From RYN-230 sp963841695 (GTDB taxonomy: Bacteria; Actinomycetota; Actinomycetes; Streptosporangiales; Streptosporangiaceae): DNA of 64,000 nucleotides. Of this stretch, positions 26,378 to 38,302 are shown piece by piece. The stretch lies in assembly GCA_963841695.1 (NCBI GenBank), contig CAWJDQ010000007.1, forward strand, positions 354,189-418,188, written 5' to 3'. Within the stretch, counting starts at the first letter, position 1. Each line of letters starts with the position of its first letter. The translations under genes and the position numbers were made by a program. The notes beneath the pieces are model-generated. The model was not told the origin of the DNA, did no database searches, and saw nothing but the letters and a program-made list of their open reading frames with translations.

Positions 26378-27769
26378 ATGGAGAAACAGCGCGGTGCGAC
26401 CCCGCATACCCGGCGCCGCGGGATGCTCACCCTCGAGCAGCTTCGCGTGGAGGTGAGCGAGGGCAACATCGACACGGTCGTCGTCGCGTTCACCGACATG
26501 CAGGGCCGCCTGCAGGGCAAGCGGCTCGCCGCGGAGTACTTCCTCGACGACGTGGTCGGCAGCGTGATCGAGGGATGCAACTACCTCCTCGCGGTGGACG
26601 TGGAGATGAACACCGTCAACGGGTACGCGATGTCGTCCTGGCAGACCGGCTACGGCGACTTCGTGATGGTGCCTGACCTGAGCACGCTGCGCCGGGTGCC
26701 CTGGCAGGAAGCCACGGCGATGGTCCTGGCCGACCTCACCTGGCATGACGGGAAGCCGGTCGTGGCCTCCCCGAGGCAGATCCTGAAGGCCCAGACCGAC
26801 CGGCTGGCCGAGCGCGGGCTGCAGGCCCTGGCGGGCACCGAGCTCGAGTTCGTGGTCTTCAACGACTCCTACGCCGCCGCCCAGGCCGCCGGGTACCGCC
26901 ACCTCACGCCGGCCAACTCCTACAACGTGGACTACTCGATCCTGGGCACCGCCCGGATCGAGCCGCTGCTGCGCAAGCTCCGCAACGGCATGGCCGGCGC
27001 GGGCCTGCAGGTGGAGTCGGCCAAGGGCGAGTGCAACCTGGGCCAGCACGAGATCGCGTTCCGTTACGCGGAGGCCGCGACCACGTGTGACAACCACTCG
27101 ATCTACAAGACCGGGGCCAAGGAGATCGCCGACGCCGAGGGCATGAGCCTCACGTTCATGGCCAAGCCGAACGCGCGGGAAGGCAACTCCTGCCACATTC
27201 ACCTCTCGGTCCGCCAGGAGGACGGCACCCCGGTCATGGCCGGGGACGGGCCGCACGGGCTGTCCGCGTTCGGCGAGCACTTCATCGCGGGCCAGCTCGC
27301 CGTGCTGCCTGAGCTGGTGCTCTGGCACGCGCCGAACATCAACTCCTACAAGCGCTACGTCCTGGGCAGCTTCGCTCCGACCGCGGTCCGGTGGGGCGTG
27401 GACAACCGGACCTGCGCGATGCGGCTGGTCGGGCACGGCGCCGGGCTGCGGGTGGAGAACCGGGTCCCGGGCGGCGACGTGAACCCCTACCTGGCCGTCG
27501 CGGCCATGATCGCCGCCGGGCTGCACGGGGTGGACCGGGAACTGCCGCTGGAGGAGGCGTTCGAGGGGAACGCCTACACGGCCGACGGCCGCCGGGTGCC
27601 GTCAACCCTCCGCGACGCGCTGGACCTGTGGCTCAAGAGCGAACTGGCCCGCGAGGCGTTCGGCAGCGACGTGGTGGAGCACTACGCCAACGCGGCCCGG
27701 GTGGAGATCGCGGCGTTCGACGCGGCGGTCACCGACTGGGAACTGAACCGGGGGTTCGAGCGGCTGTAG
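26378..27769 (+). CDS. Glutamine synthetase-like gamma-glutamyl amine ligase (GlnA3/GlnA4 type)
   Basis: 463 residues. The GS beta-grasp domain is N-terminal (VVAFTDMQGRLQGKRL). The catalytic domain has GTELEFVVF, SAKGECNLGQHEIAFRYA, GNSCHIHLSVR (the NGSG-H-H-like metal motif), and ENRVPGGDVNPYLAVAA. The usual tyrosine adenylylation site is not present. Such enzymes in Streptomyces (GlnA3 for polyamines, GlnA4 for ethanolamine) and PuuA of E. coli ligate glutamate to an amine using ATP. The aldehyde dehydrogenase, SDR and gamma-glutamyl hydrolase that follow support that role rather than ammonia assimilation. Confidence 0.9.
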   Translation: MEKQRGATPHTRRRGMLTLEQLRVEVSEGNIDTVVVAFTDMQGRLQGKRLAAEYFLDDVVGSVIEGCNYLLAVDVEMNTVNGYAMSSWQTGYGDFVMVPDLSTLRRVPWQEATAMVLADLTWHDGKPVVASPRQILKAQTDRLAERGLQALAGTELEFVVFNDSYAAAQAAGYRHLTPANSYNVDYSILGTARIEPLLRKLRNGMAGAGLQVESAKGECNLGQHEIAFRYAEAATTCDNHSIYKTGAKEIADAEGMSLTFMAKPNAREGNSCHIHLSVRQEDGTPVMAGDGPHGLSAFGEHFIAGQLAVLPELVLWHAPNINSYKRYVLGSFAPTAVRWGVDNRTCAMRLVGHGAGLRVENRVPGGDVNPYLAVAAMIAAGLHGVDRELPLEEAFEGNAYTADGRRVPSTLRDALDLWLKSELAREAFGSDVVEHYANAARVEIAAFDAAVTDWELNRGFERL

Positions 27770-27812
27770 CCCGGACCCGGCCGGATCCGCACGCGAGGAG
27801 ACTGGAACAGGC

Positions 27813-29174
27813 ATGTCCACGTTCACCGTTGTGAACCCGGCCACCGAGGACCCGGTGGCCGGGGTGCCGTCCTGCTCGGCAGAGCAGGCGGACGAGGCAG
27901 TCGCCCGGGCGTCCGCCGCGCAGGCCGCCTGGCGGGCGGTGGCCCCCGGGGACCGGGCCGCGCTGCTGCGCCGCTTCGCCGAGGTGGTGGACGGCCACCT
28001 CGAGGAGCTCGCCCAGCTGGAGGTGGCCTGCTCGGGCCATCCGGTCGGGCAGGCCCGCTGGGAGGCGGGCAACGTCCGGGACGTGCTGCGCTACTACTCA
28101 GCCGCCCCGGAACGCCTCACCGGCCAGCAGATCCCGGTGCCGGGCGGCCTGGACGTCACGTTCAAGGAGCCGGTCGGCATCGTCGGGCTGATCGTGCCGT
28201 GGAACTTCCCCATGCCGATCCTGGGCTGGGGGCTGGCCCCCGCCCTGGCCGCCGGGAACCCGGTGATCGCCAAGCCCGCGGAGCGGACCCCGCTCACCGC
28301 GATCCGGATCGGCGAGCTGGCCCTGAAGGCCGGCCTGCCCGAGGGCGTCTTCCAGGTGCTGCCGGGTAAGGGCTCGGTGGTGGGCCAGCGGCTGGTGGAC
28401 CACGCGCTGGTCCGCAAGATCGTCTTTACCGGGTCAACCGAGGTGGGCAGCAAGCTGATGGCCGACTGCGCCCGCCAGGTGAAGCGGGTCACCCTGGAAC
28501 TGGGCGGGAAGAGCGCCAATATCGTGTTCGCCGACGCCGACCTGGAACGGGCCGCGGCCACCGCGCCGTACGCGGTGTTCGACAACGCCGGGCAGGACTG
28601 CTGCGCGCGGTCCCGGATCCTGGTCCAGCGCGCCGTGTTCGACCGCTTCATGGAGCTGCTGGAACCGGCGGTCAAGGGCGTCGTGGTGGGCGATCCCGCG
28701 GACCCCGCCACCGAGATGGGCCCGCTGATCACGGCCGAGCACCGCGCCCGGGTTGCCTCGTACGTCCCGGCCGGCGCCCCGGTGGCCTTCCGCGGCAGCG
28801 CCCCGGCCGGCCCGGGTTTCTGGTTCCCGCCCACCGTCCTCGCCCCGGTGGCAGTGGACGACCCCGCGTTCACCGAGGAGGTGTTCGGGCCGGTGGTGGC
28901 CGTCGTCCCGGTCGAGGACGAGGCGGAGGCCATCGCCGTCGCGAACAACACGCCGTACGGCCTGTCCGGGTCCATCTGGACCGAGAACATCGGGCGGGCC
29001 CTGCGGGTGGCCCGGGCGGTGGAGACCGGGAACCTGTCGGTGAACTCGCACGCCTCCGTCCGGTACTGGACCCCGTTCGGCGGGTTCAAGCAGTCCGGCC
29101 TGGGCCGCGAGCTCGGCCCCGACGCGCTGGACGCGTTCACCGAAGTCAAGAACGTGTTCATCGCGACGGACTAG
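27813..29174 (+). CDS. Aldehyde dehydrogenase, PuuC-like
   Basis: 453 residues from an ATG with GAGGAG upstream. NAD-binding and catalytic motifs: PWNFPMPILGWGLAPALAAGN, FTGSTEVGSKL, LELGGKSANIVF with the general-base Glu, and GQDCCARSRILVQR with the catalytic Cys. It ends FGGFKQSGLGRELG as expected. In this setting it would oxidise the aldehyde made by deamination of the gamma-glutamylated amine. The gap to the GS-like gene is 43 bp. Confidence 0.94.
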   Translation: MSTFTVVNPATEDPVAGVPSCSAEQADEAVARASAAQAAWRAVAPGDRAALLRRFAEVVDGHLEELAQLEVACSGHPVGQARWEAGNVRDVLRYYSAAPERLTGQQIPVPGGLDVTFKEPVGIVGLIVPWNFPMPILGWGLAPALAAGNPVIAKPAERTPLTAIRIGELALKAGLPEGVFQVLPGKGSVVGQRLVDHALVRKIVFTGSTEVGSKLMADCARQVKRVTLELGGKSANIVFADADLERAAATAPYAVFDNAGQDCCARSRILVQRAVFDRFMELLEPAVKGVVVGDPADPATEMGPLITAEHRARVASYVPAGAPVAFRGSAPAGPGFWFPPTVLAPVAVDDPAFTEEVFGPVVAVVPVEDEAEAIAVANNTPYGLSGSIWTENIGRALRVARAVETGNLSVNSHASVRYWTPFGGFKQSGLGRELGPDALDAFTEVKNVFIATD

Positions 29175-29240
29175 CCACAGCCCGCCAGCGGTCAGCACTA
29201 CAACAGTCAGCACTACAACAGAGGAAGGAAAGGCACGTAC

Positions 29241-30020
29241 ATGCAGCGCCTGCAGGACCGAATCGCCGTGATCACCGGCGCGGGCAGCGGCATCGGGCTG
29301 GCCAGCACGCGCCGGCTGGCCGCCGAGGGAGCCACCGTGGTCGCCGTCAACGTGGACGAGACGGCCGGCAAGCGTGCCGCCGAGGAGGCCGGCGGCCTGT
29401 TCGTGCACGCGGACGTGACCGACCCCGGCGCGGTGCGGGAGATGTACCAGCAGGTGGTCAACGCGTACGGGGCGGTGCACATTGCTTTCAATAACGCCGG
29501 TATCTCGCCACCGGATGACGATTCGATCCTGACTACCGGGATCGAAGCGTGGCGCCGCGTCCAGGAGGTCAACCTGACCTCGGTCTACCTGTGCTGCAAG
29601 TACGTGATCCCGCACATGCAGCGCCAGGTCGCGGCGGGCGGCCCCGGGGGGTCGGTCATCAACACCGCGTCCTTCGTGGCCACCCTGGGCGCCGCCACCT
29701 CGCAGATCTCCTACACCGCGTCCAAGGGCGGCGTGCTGGCGATGAGCCGGGAACTCGGCGTGCAGTTCGCCCGGGAGGGCATCCGGGTCAACGCGCTGTC
29801 CCCCGGGCCGGTGAACACGCCGCTGCTGCGCGAGCTGTTCGCCACGGACCCGGAGCGGGCCGCGCGGCGGCTGGTGCACGTGCCGATGGGCCGGTTCGCC
29901 GAGGCCGACGAGATCGCCGCCGCGGTCGCGTTCCTGGCCAGCGACGACGCGTCGTTCATCACCGCCGCCAACTTCCTCGTGGACGGCGGGATCTCCGCCG
30001 CGTACGTGACGCCGCTATGA
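29241..30020 (+). CDS. Short-chain dehydrogenase/reductase
   Basis: 259 residues. TGAGSGIG binds the cofactor, NNAG is the strand-4 motif, and catalytic Ser and Tyr/Lys are in SVINTASF and SYTASKGG. The C-terminus is FLVDGGISAAYV. It is preceded by GAGGAAGG and follows the aldehyde dehydrogenase by 66 bp; the spacer contains a 15-bp direct repeat. Its stop overlaps the amidotransferase start (ATGA). Role in the amine pathway is inferred from position, perhaps oxidising a hydroxylated intermediate. Confidence 0.93.
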   Translation: MQRLQDRIAVITGAGSGIGLASTRRLAAEGATVVAVNVDETAGKRAAEEAGGLFVHADVTDPGAVREMYQQVVNAYGAVHIAFNNAGISPPDDDSILTTGIEAWRRVQEVNLTSVYLCCKYVIPHMQRQVAAGGPGGSVINTASFVATLGAATSQISYTASKGGVLAMSRELGVQFAREGIRVNALSPGPVNTPLLRELFATDPERAARRLVHVPMGRFAEADEIAAAVAFLASDDASFITAANFLVDGGISAAYVTPL

Positions 30021-30808
30021 GGTCCCGCACCCTGACCCCGCACGTCGGCATCAGCGCTTACGGGGAGCCCGCCCGCTGGGGCCCGTGGGACCGGCCCGCG
30101 GCGCTGCTGCCGATGAGCTACCCGGAGGCCGTGGCCGCGGCGGGAGGGGTCCCGGTCCTGCTGCCCCCGCTGCCCGGGATCGAGGAAGCGGTCAGCCGGC
30201 TCGACGCGCTGGTGCTGTCCGGGGGCGGTGACATCGACCCGGCCGCGTACGGCGCCGCCCCGCACCCCCGCACCGAGCGGGTGTATCCCGGCCGGGACCG
30301 GGCCGAGCGCGCCCTGCTGGCCACGGCCCTGGCGGCCGGGGTGCCGGTCCTCGCCATCTGCCGGGGGCTGCAGATCGTCAACGTGTCCCGGGGCGGCACG
30401 CTCCGCCAGCACCTGCCCGACGAGGTGGGCCACCACGATCACGGCTCGCCGCCGGGAGCGTTCGGCGCACATCAGGTGCGGATCGCGGCGGGCAGCCTGC
30501 TCGGCAGGATCCTCGGCCCGCCGGGGCCGGACGGCGAGGTGCGCGCCACCGTCCCCACCTCCCACCATCAGGCCATCGGGCGGCTGGGCCAGGGGCTGGT
30601 CGCGACCGCCTGGGCGGACGACGGCACGGTCGAGGCGGTCGAGCTGGACCCCGCGGAGCCCAGCGGGACAGCGCTGCTCCTCGCGGTGCAGTGGCACCCC
30701 GAGGCCGGGGACGACCCGAGGCTGTTCCGGGCGCTGATCAGCGCGGCGCTGCCGGCCCTCCCGCCCGCGAGCCAGCCAGCGGGAAACCCGGCCAGGCCGA
30801 GCCTCTAG
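30017..30808 (+). CDS. Class I glutamine amidotransferase-like gamma-glutamyl hydrolase (PuuD family)
   Basis: 263 residues from the ATG at 30017. The catalytic triad is Cys115 in LAICRGLQIVNV, His227 and Glu229 in QWHPE. PMSYPEAVAAAGGVPVLLPP and LSGGGDIDPAAYG are the PuuD/peptidase C26 signature. It removes the glutamyl group from the oxidised product, for example gamma-glutamyl-GABA. It is the last step encoded in this cluster; the next gene starts ten bases later but belongs to a different system. Confidence 0.92.
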   Translation: MRSRTLTPHVGISAYGEPARWGPWDRPAALLPMSYPEAVAAAGGVPVLLPPLPGIEEAVSRLDALVLSGGGDIDPAAYGAAPHPRTERVYPGRDRAERALLATALAAGVPVLAICRGLQIVNVSRGGTLRQHLPDEVGHHDHGSPPGAFGAHQVRIAAGSLLGRILGPPGPDGEVRATVPTSHHQAIGRLGQGLVATAWADDGTVEAVELDPAEPSGTALLLAVQWHPEAGDDPRLFRALISAALPALPPASQPAGNPARPSL

Positions 30809-30818
30809 ACTCGCGTGC

Positions 30819-31745
30819 GTGAGCACCGGACTCGCAGTCGAGATCACCGGCCTGGTCAAGAGCTACGGCCGCGTCACCGCGGTGAACGGGCTCTCGCTAC
30901 GGGCCCGGCGGGCCGCCGTGACCGCCATCCTCGGCCCTAACGGGGCCGGCAAGACCACCACGATCGAGATCTGCGAGGGCTACCGCCGGCCCGACGAGGG
31001 CACCGTGCGGGTGCTGGGGCTCGACCCGGCCCGGGACGCGCGGCAGCTGCGGCCGCAGGTGGGCGTGATGCTGCAGTCCGGCGGGATCCCGCCGGCCGCC
31101 CGGCCCGCGGAGTACCTGCGGGTGCTGGCCGCCTTCTACGCCCATCCGCTCAGCCCGGCCACGCTGCTCGACCGGCTCGGCCTCAGCGGCAGCGTCCGCA
31201 CCCCGTTCCGGCGGATGTCCGGCGGCCAGCAGCAGCGGCTCGCCCTGGCCGCCGCGGTCATCGGCCGCCCGGAGCTGGTGTTCCTCGACGAGCCCACCGC
31301 GGGCCTGGATCCGCAGGCGCGGCTCGCCACCTGGGAGCTGATCAGCAACCTGCGCACGGCCGGCGCAGCGGTGATCTTGACCACGCACAACATGGATGAG
31401 GCCCAGCGGCTGGCGGACCAGGTCGCGGTGGTGGACCACGGCCGGCTGGTGGCCGAGGGCACCCCGGCCGACCTGACTGGCACCGCCGGGCAGCTCCGGT
31501 TCCGGGCCGAGCCCGGGCTGGACACGGACGGGCTGATGGCCGCCCTGCCGCCGGGCAGCGCGGCCAAGGAGTCCCCGGCCGGCCACTACATCGTGGAAGT
31601 GCAGGACCAGGTGGACCCGCAGCTCCTGGCGGCGGTGACCGCGTGGTGCGCCGAGCACGGCGTGCTGGCCCAGGACCTGCGCATCGAGAGCCGCACCCTG
31701 GAAGATGTGTTCCTCGAGCTGACCGGACGGGAGCTGCGCCCGTGA
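30819..31745 (+). CDS. ABC transporter ATP-binding protein (drug/multi-substrate exporter type)
   Basis: 308 residues from a GTG. Walker A is GPNGAGKTTT, the signature RMSGGQQQRLALAAA, Walker B VFLDEPTAGLDP, and the switch histidine is in TTHNMDEAQ. The C-terminal 80 residues follow the CcmA/DrrA pattern and end LEDVFLELTGREL. It pairs with the permease whose GTG overlaps its stop. This pair lies just before heme A synthase in many actinomycetes. Confidence 0.93.
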   Translation: MSTGLAVEITGLVKSYGRVTAVNGLSLRARRAAVTAILGPNGAGKTTTIEICEGYRRPDEGTVRVLGLDPARDARQLRPQVGVMLQSGGIPPAARPAEYLRVLAAFYAHPLSPATLLDRLGLSGSVRTPFRRMSGGQQQRLALAAAVIGRPELVFLDEPTAGLDPQARLATWELISNLRTAGAAVILTTHNMDEAQRLADQVAVVDHGRLVAEGTPADLTGTAGQLRFRAEPGLDTDGLMAALPPGSAAKESPAGHYIVEVQDQVDPQLLAAVTAWCAEHGVLAQDLRIESRTLEDVFLELTGRELRP

Positions 31746-32645
31746 GTGGCTCTGCTAGCCCGGGGGGGCGTCCCCCCGGGCCCCCCGGTCGCCGCGCCGC
31801 GGCGGCCGGCGGCCCAGCCCTCGACGGCGGGGCCCTGGCCGGCCCGGCCCTGGCTGACCCGGCTGCCGCGGACCCGGGCACCGGGTGGCCCGCGCCGGAC
31901 CCCGGCAGCGGCCCGCGGGCCCGGATGATCGCCGCGCAGGCCGGGCTGGAGCTGCGCATGCTGGCCCGCAACGGCGAGCAGCTGCTGCTCACCCTGATCA
32001 TCCCGGTGGCCCTGCTGGCCGGCTTCAGCCTGGAGCACCTGATCAAGAGGGTAGCCGCGGATCGACTTCCTGGTGCCGGGCATCCTGGCCCTCGCGGTCA
32101 TGTCCACCGCCTTCACCAGCCAGGCCATCGCGACCGGCTTCGAGCGGCGCTACGGCGTGCTCAAGCGGCTCGGCTCTACCCCGCTGCGCCGGGACGGCCT
32201 GATCGCCGCCAAGACCGCGACCGTGCTGGTGGTCGAGCTGGGCCAGGCGATCGTGATCATCGTGGTCGGGCTGGCCCTGGGCTGGGCGCCGGACGCCCGG
32301 CCGGCCGCCGCGGTCTGGGTGGCGCTGCTGCTGCTGGCGGGAACCGCCGCGTTCAGCGGGCTGGCCCTGCTGCTGGCCGGCACCCTTCGGGCCGAGGCCA
32401 CGCTGGCCGCGGCCAACCTGGTCTACCTCGTGCTGCTCGGGGTGGGCGGGGTGATCTTCCCGCTGACCAAGTTCCCGGCCGGCGCCCGGCCGGTGCTGCG
32501 GCTGCTGCCGTCCGGGGCGCTGTCCGACGGCCTGCACTCGGTGTTGCAGCACGCGGGCGGCCTGCCCGTGCAGGACCTGGTGGTGCTGCTGGTCTGGGCC
32601 GCGGTCGCGACCGGCGTGACGGCGCGGGTGTTCCGCTGGGAGTAG
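31742..32645 (+). pseudogene. ABC-2 type transporter permease, frameshifted
   Basis: The gene opens at a GTG overlapping the ATPase stop, with a 55-residue Gly/Pro/Ala-rich tail before the first helix (EQLLLTLIIPVALLAGFSLE). Near 32050 the frame changes, and the remaining five membrane segments (FLVPGILALAVMSTAFTSQA, LVVELGQAIVIIVVGLALGW, onwards to the end TARVFRWE) are read in another frame. One break in a G/C-rich patch separates two well-formed halves. It is the membrane partner of the preceding ATPase. Confidence 0.85.
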
Positions 32646-32652
32646 CGCTGCC

Positions 32653-33579
32653 GTGACCCAGGCCAGGGCGGAGGCCGCACTCGGTGCCACGCCGCCGGCG
32701 GTGCTCGTGCTCACCGGCGTGGTCTCGGTCCAGGTCGGGGCAGGCCTGGCGGCCCGGCTGTTCAGCCAGGTGCCGCCCGCCGCGGTCACCGGCCTGCGGC
32801 TGTGGACGGCCGCGGTGCTGCTCGCGCTGCTGGGCGCACGCGGGCTGCGCCGCGAGATCACCGGGCTGGTCCGCCGGCGAGCCTGGACGGACGCGGCCGT
32901 GGTGGTGGCCTTCGGGCTCACCCTGGCGGTCATGAATTACTGCATCTACCAGGCGTTCGCCCGGATCCCGCTGGGCATCGCGGTGACCGTGGAGTTCCTC
33001 GGGCCGCTGGCCGTGGCCGTGGCCGCGTCCCGGCGGGCCCTCGACCTGGCCTGGGTGGCGCTGGCCGGGGCCGGGGTCGCGCTGCTCAGCCAGGAGGGCG
33101 GCTCGGCGGCCCACCCGGCCGGGCACGGGCTGGCCGGGCACGGGCTGGCCGGGCTCAACCCGGCCGGGCTCGCGTTCGCGCTGGCCGCGGGAGCCGCCTG
33201 GGCCGTCTACATCCTGCTCAGCGCGGCCACCGGGCGGCGCTTCCCCGGATCGTCCGGGCTGACACTGGCCATGGCCGTCGCCGCGCTGGCCGTGACCCCG
33301 GCGGGGCTGCTGGCGGGCGGGCGCGACCTGCTGCGGCCGGGCGTGCTGGGCACCGGCGCGGCCATCGGGCTGCTGTCCTCGATCATCCCGTACTCGCTGG
33401 AACTGGAGACCCTGCGCCGGGTCCCGGCCAAGGTGTTCGGTATCTGGATGAGCGTGGAGCCCGCGGTCGCCGCCCTGATCGGGCTGGCCATGCTCGGCCA
33501 GAGCCTCAGCCTGGCGGAGTGGGCCGCCATCGGGTGCGTCACGGTGGCCTCCGCCGGCGCCGCCCTGTCGGTCAGGTGA
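32653..33579 (+). CDS. EamA/RhtA-family transporter (10-TM DMT exporter)
   Basis: 308 residues from a GTG eight bases after the permease. Ten hydrophobic segments arranged as two EamA repeats, with the family motif FLGPLAVAVAASRR at the end of the first repeat and IPYSLELETLRRVPAKVFG in the second. Close relatives export threonine, homoserine or other amino acids. A short imperfect repeat GHGLAGHGLAGLNPAGL separates the halves. Confidence 0.9.
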   Translation: MTQARAEAALGATPPAVLVLTGVVSVQVGAGLAARLFSQVPPAAVTGLRLWTAAVLLALLGARGLRREITGLVRRRAWTDAAVVVAFGLTLAVMNYCIYQAFARIPLGIAVTVEFLGPLAVAVAASRRALDLAWVALAGAGVALLSQEGGSAAHPAGHGLAGHGLAGLNPAGLAFALAAGAAWAVYILLSAATGRRFPGSSGLTLAMAVAALAVTPAGLLAGGRDLLRPGVLGTGAAIGLLSSIIPYSLELETLRRVPAKVFGIWMSVEPAVAALIGLAMLGQSLSLAEWAAIGCVTVASAGAALSVR

Positions 33580-33646
33580 CCGCCCGGCCCGCGAACTGAC
33601 CGGCCCGTGGGTGCACGCCCGGCACCGCGCTTCTACGATGGGGTCC

Positions 33647-34757
33647 GTGCCTGCCGATCTCAGCCCGGACGCGACCGGGCCAGCCCCCGCGGACGCCGTG
33701 CCCCGGCGCGGCGGCCGGGCCTGGGCCTGGGCCGCCCCCTTCCTTGACCCCACGCCGACCTCGATGCGCCGGGTCGCGCTGGCCGGCGTGGTGGCGAACG
33801 CCGGGATCATCATGACCGGGGCCGCGGTCCGGCTCAGCGCCTCCGGTCTCGGCTGCCCCGACTGGCCGGAATGCACCTCGCGCAGCCTGGTGGCCGCGCG
33901 CACCAGCGGTGACCCGATGGTCCACACCTACATCGAGTTCTCCAACCGGATGCTGACCGTCGCCCTGATGGTCGTGGCCGTGCTGGTCATGATCACGGCC
34001 TGGCGCTTCCGCCCGGCCGGGAGCCGGCGGCGGGTCATCGTCTGGCTGGCTGCCGCCCAGCCGCTCGGCGTGCTGGCCCAGGCGGTGCTGGGCGGGATCG
34101 TGGTGCTCACCGACCTCAACCCGGCCGCCGTGTCGCTCCACTTCCTGCTGTCCAGCGCGATCCTGGCCCTGGCCGTGACGCTGTGGACGCGCTGCGCCGA
34201 GGGTGACGGGCCAGCGACCAGGCTGGTCCGGGCGGATCTGCGGGTGCTCTCGGTGGCCCTGGTCCCCGTGGTGGCGCTCATGCTCGCGGCGGGCACCGTG
34301 GTCACCGGGACCGGGCCGCTGGCCGGGCTCGACCTTCGTCCCGCGGGCCGGCGGGGGGCCGAAATATGTGCCTCGCTACCACCTGCCGCTGGAGGGCGTG
34401 ACCCAGCTGCACGCGGACATCGGCTGGATGCTGGGCACGCTGGCCGCCGTGCTGGCGGTGTGCCTGCAGCTGACCGGCGCGCCTGGCCGGGTCCGCAGGC
34501 TCGGCTGGCTGGTCCTCGGTCTGGTCGGTCTCCAGGGCGTGATCGGTTACGCCCAGTACTTCAGCGGCCTGCCGGCCGGGCTGGTCTGGGTGCACGTCGC
34601 GGGGTCCGTGCTGATCTGGATCGCCGCGCTGCGGCTGATGTTCGCCACCCGGGACCGGGGCGCCGTACCCTCGACCACCGCGCCCACCACCACCGGGCCG
34701 TCCGCAGCCGGGCTAGGGCGCGTGGGCCGGCCCCTGACGGTGCCGGCCGAACCCTGA
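33647..34757 (+). pseudogene. ctaA: Heme A synthase (CtaA/Cox15), frameshifted
   Basis: The first half (start GTG 33647 or ATG 33638) covers TPTSMRRVALAGVVANAGII, SGLGCPDWPECTS with the conserved Cys pair region, and HTYIEFSNRML and SLHFLLSSAI with two heme histidines. Near 34340 the frame shifts and the second half continues PLEGVTQLHADIGWMLGT and LVWVHVAGSVLIW with the other two histidines. A full protein would convert heme O to heme A in the membrane for cytochrome oxidase. One break in a run of G explains the split. The end overlaps the convergent PrsW gene by 45 bp. Confidence 0.87.
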
Positions 34758-35959
34758 CGTCCCGCGCGGGGCCCACGGGGGCTGCGGCGGCTCCGGCTGG
34801 CGGCGGAAGAACGCGCTGCGGGCCATGGCCATCAGCCGCAGCAGGTCCCGGCGCCGCTGCTCGAACTGGCCCGGCGCGATGATCTGGCGCTCGGCCCGCA
34901 GGTGGACCAGGGCCAGCTCGGTGGCCGCGAGCTGGTAGTCCTGCATGGCCCGGGCCGCGGCCCGGCCCCCGGTCCGGCGGGCCCACAGCCGGGCCGCCCG
35001 CCGCTCACGCAGCGTGCTCAGCATCCGCAGGTCCGCCTCGGTGACCACGCCGATGGCCTCGTACACCGGCAGGAACCGCCAGATCAGCCGCACGATCCGG
35101 CGCCGGTCCGCGACGATCACCCCGGCCAGGACGCCCAGCACGCAGGCCAGGATGGCGTACGCCAGGGCCAGCCCGTCCGGGCCGAACGCGGTCAGCCCGT
35201 TCCACAGCCCGTGCAGCAGCATGGCGGTCAGCAGGCCCAGCGGCACCGCCCACCGTGCGTTCCGGTGGGTGGCCGCGTACGCCACGCCGAGGCCGGTCAT
35301 GGACGTGAAGATGGGGTGCGCGAGCGGGGACAGCACGCCCCGCAGCACGAACGTGGCGCCCAGCAGCCGCACCCCGCCTATCTCGGGGCGGACCAGGGCA
35401 CCGATGTAGTACCCGATGTTCTCCATCATGGCGAAGCCGAGCCCCACCATGGCCGCGTAGATGATGCCGTCGGTGGGGCCGTCCAGTTCCTGGCGGCGCC
35501 GCCAGAGCAGGATGATCAGGATGAGTCCCTTGAGGCTCTCCTCGACCACCGGCGCGCCGAAGGTGGCGGACACGTACTGCCCGGTGGTGTTCCCCAGCGC
35601 CGGCTGGGTGACGAAGACCAGCCCGGCCGTGTTGATCACCGCCGCGAGCAGCGCCGCGACCCCGGCCCCCCAGGCGAACGCCAGCACCAGGTTGGCCCGG
35701 GGCTCGGGTTCCAGCCGGTCGATCAGCAGCACGCAGCCGACCAGGAATGGCACGGGGAGCAGGGCGAACGGCAGCGCGATGAGGAACGGCTCGACGCTGT
35801 GGCCGGCCGCGTCCACGCTCTGCAGGACGTCCGCGCCCAGGACCACGATCCCGCAGCCGATGGCCGCGATGATGGCCAGGATCAGCCCGGCCCGCGGCCT
35901 GCCGGGGGCCGGCCCTCGATCACCGCCCGCGGGTCGAAACCGGGCACCGGGGTCGCCAT
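34713..35959 (-). pseudogene. PrsW-family intramembrane metalloprotease, probable N-terminal frameshift
   Basis: The main frame contains about eight membrane helices and the PrsW motifs VVEESLKGL (the EExxK-type active site), MENIGYYIGA and HPIFTSMTGLGVAYA. The natural N-terminus MATPVPGFDPRAVIEG starts at 35959 in a different frame and joins the main frame near 35905, so one indel is likely; the long open frame up to 36062 is otherwise unlikely protein. The C-terminal 120 residues are cytoplasmic and basic. PrsW-type proteases cleave anti-sigma factors in other bacteria; the target here is unknown. Confidence 0.8.
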
Positions 35960-35972
35960 GGCAGGGAGCGTA

Positions 35973-36031
35973 CCGGGAACCGCGGCGGGGCGGCCGGGGC
36001 CGTCGCGATGGCGGCCGGCCGCGGTTCCCGG
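35973..36031. promoter_or_regulatory. Inverted repeat in the prsW-tkt divergent promoter
   Basis: CCGGGAACCGCGGC (35973-35986) is inverted exactly at 36018-36031. A further direct copy of CCGGGAACCG begins at 36047. The array lies between the divergent PrsW and transketolase starts and could be a regulator site or a transcript hairpin. Confidence 0.5.
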
Positions 36032-36133
36032 GACCGCGGGGGTGGTCCGGGAACCGGGCCAAAGTGGGGATAGGGTTTCGATTGCCTGGCCCGGGGCGGC
36101 CCGGCGAAGGTCACGAGAGGAGCCCATCCCGCG

Positions 36134-38298
<2,165 letters not shown>

Positions 38299-38302
<4 letters not shown>

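Noticed and set aside
34713..36062. Start at 36062 for the PrsW protease
   Set aside because: The added residues are Arg/Pro-rich and look like a shadow frame, while a plausible native N-terminus MATPVPGFDPR lies in another frame at 35959.
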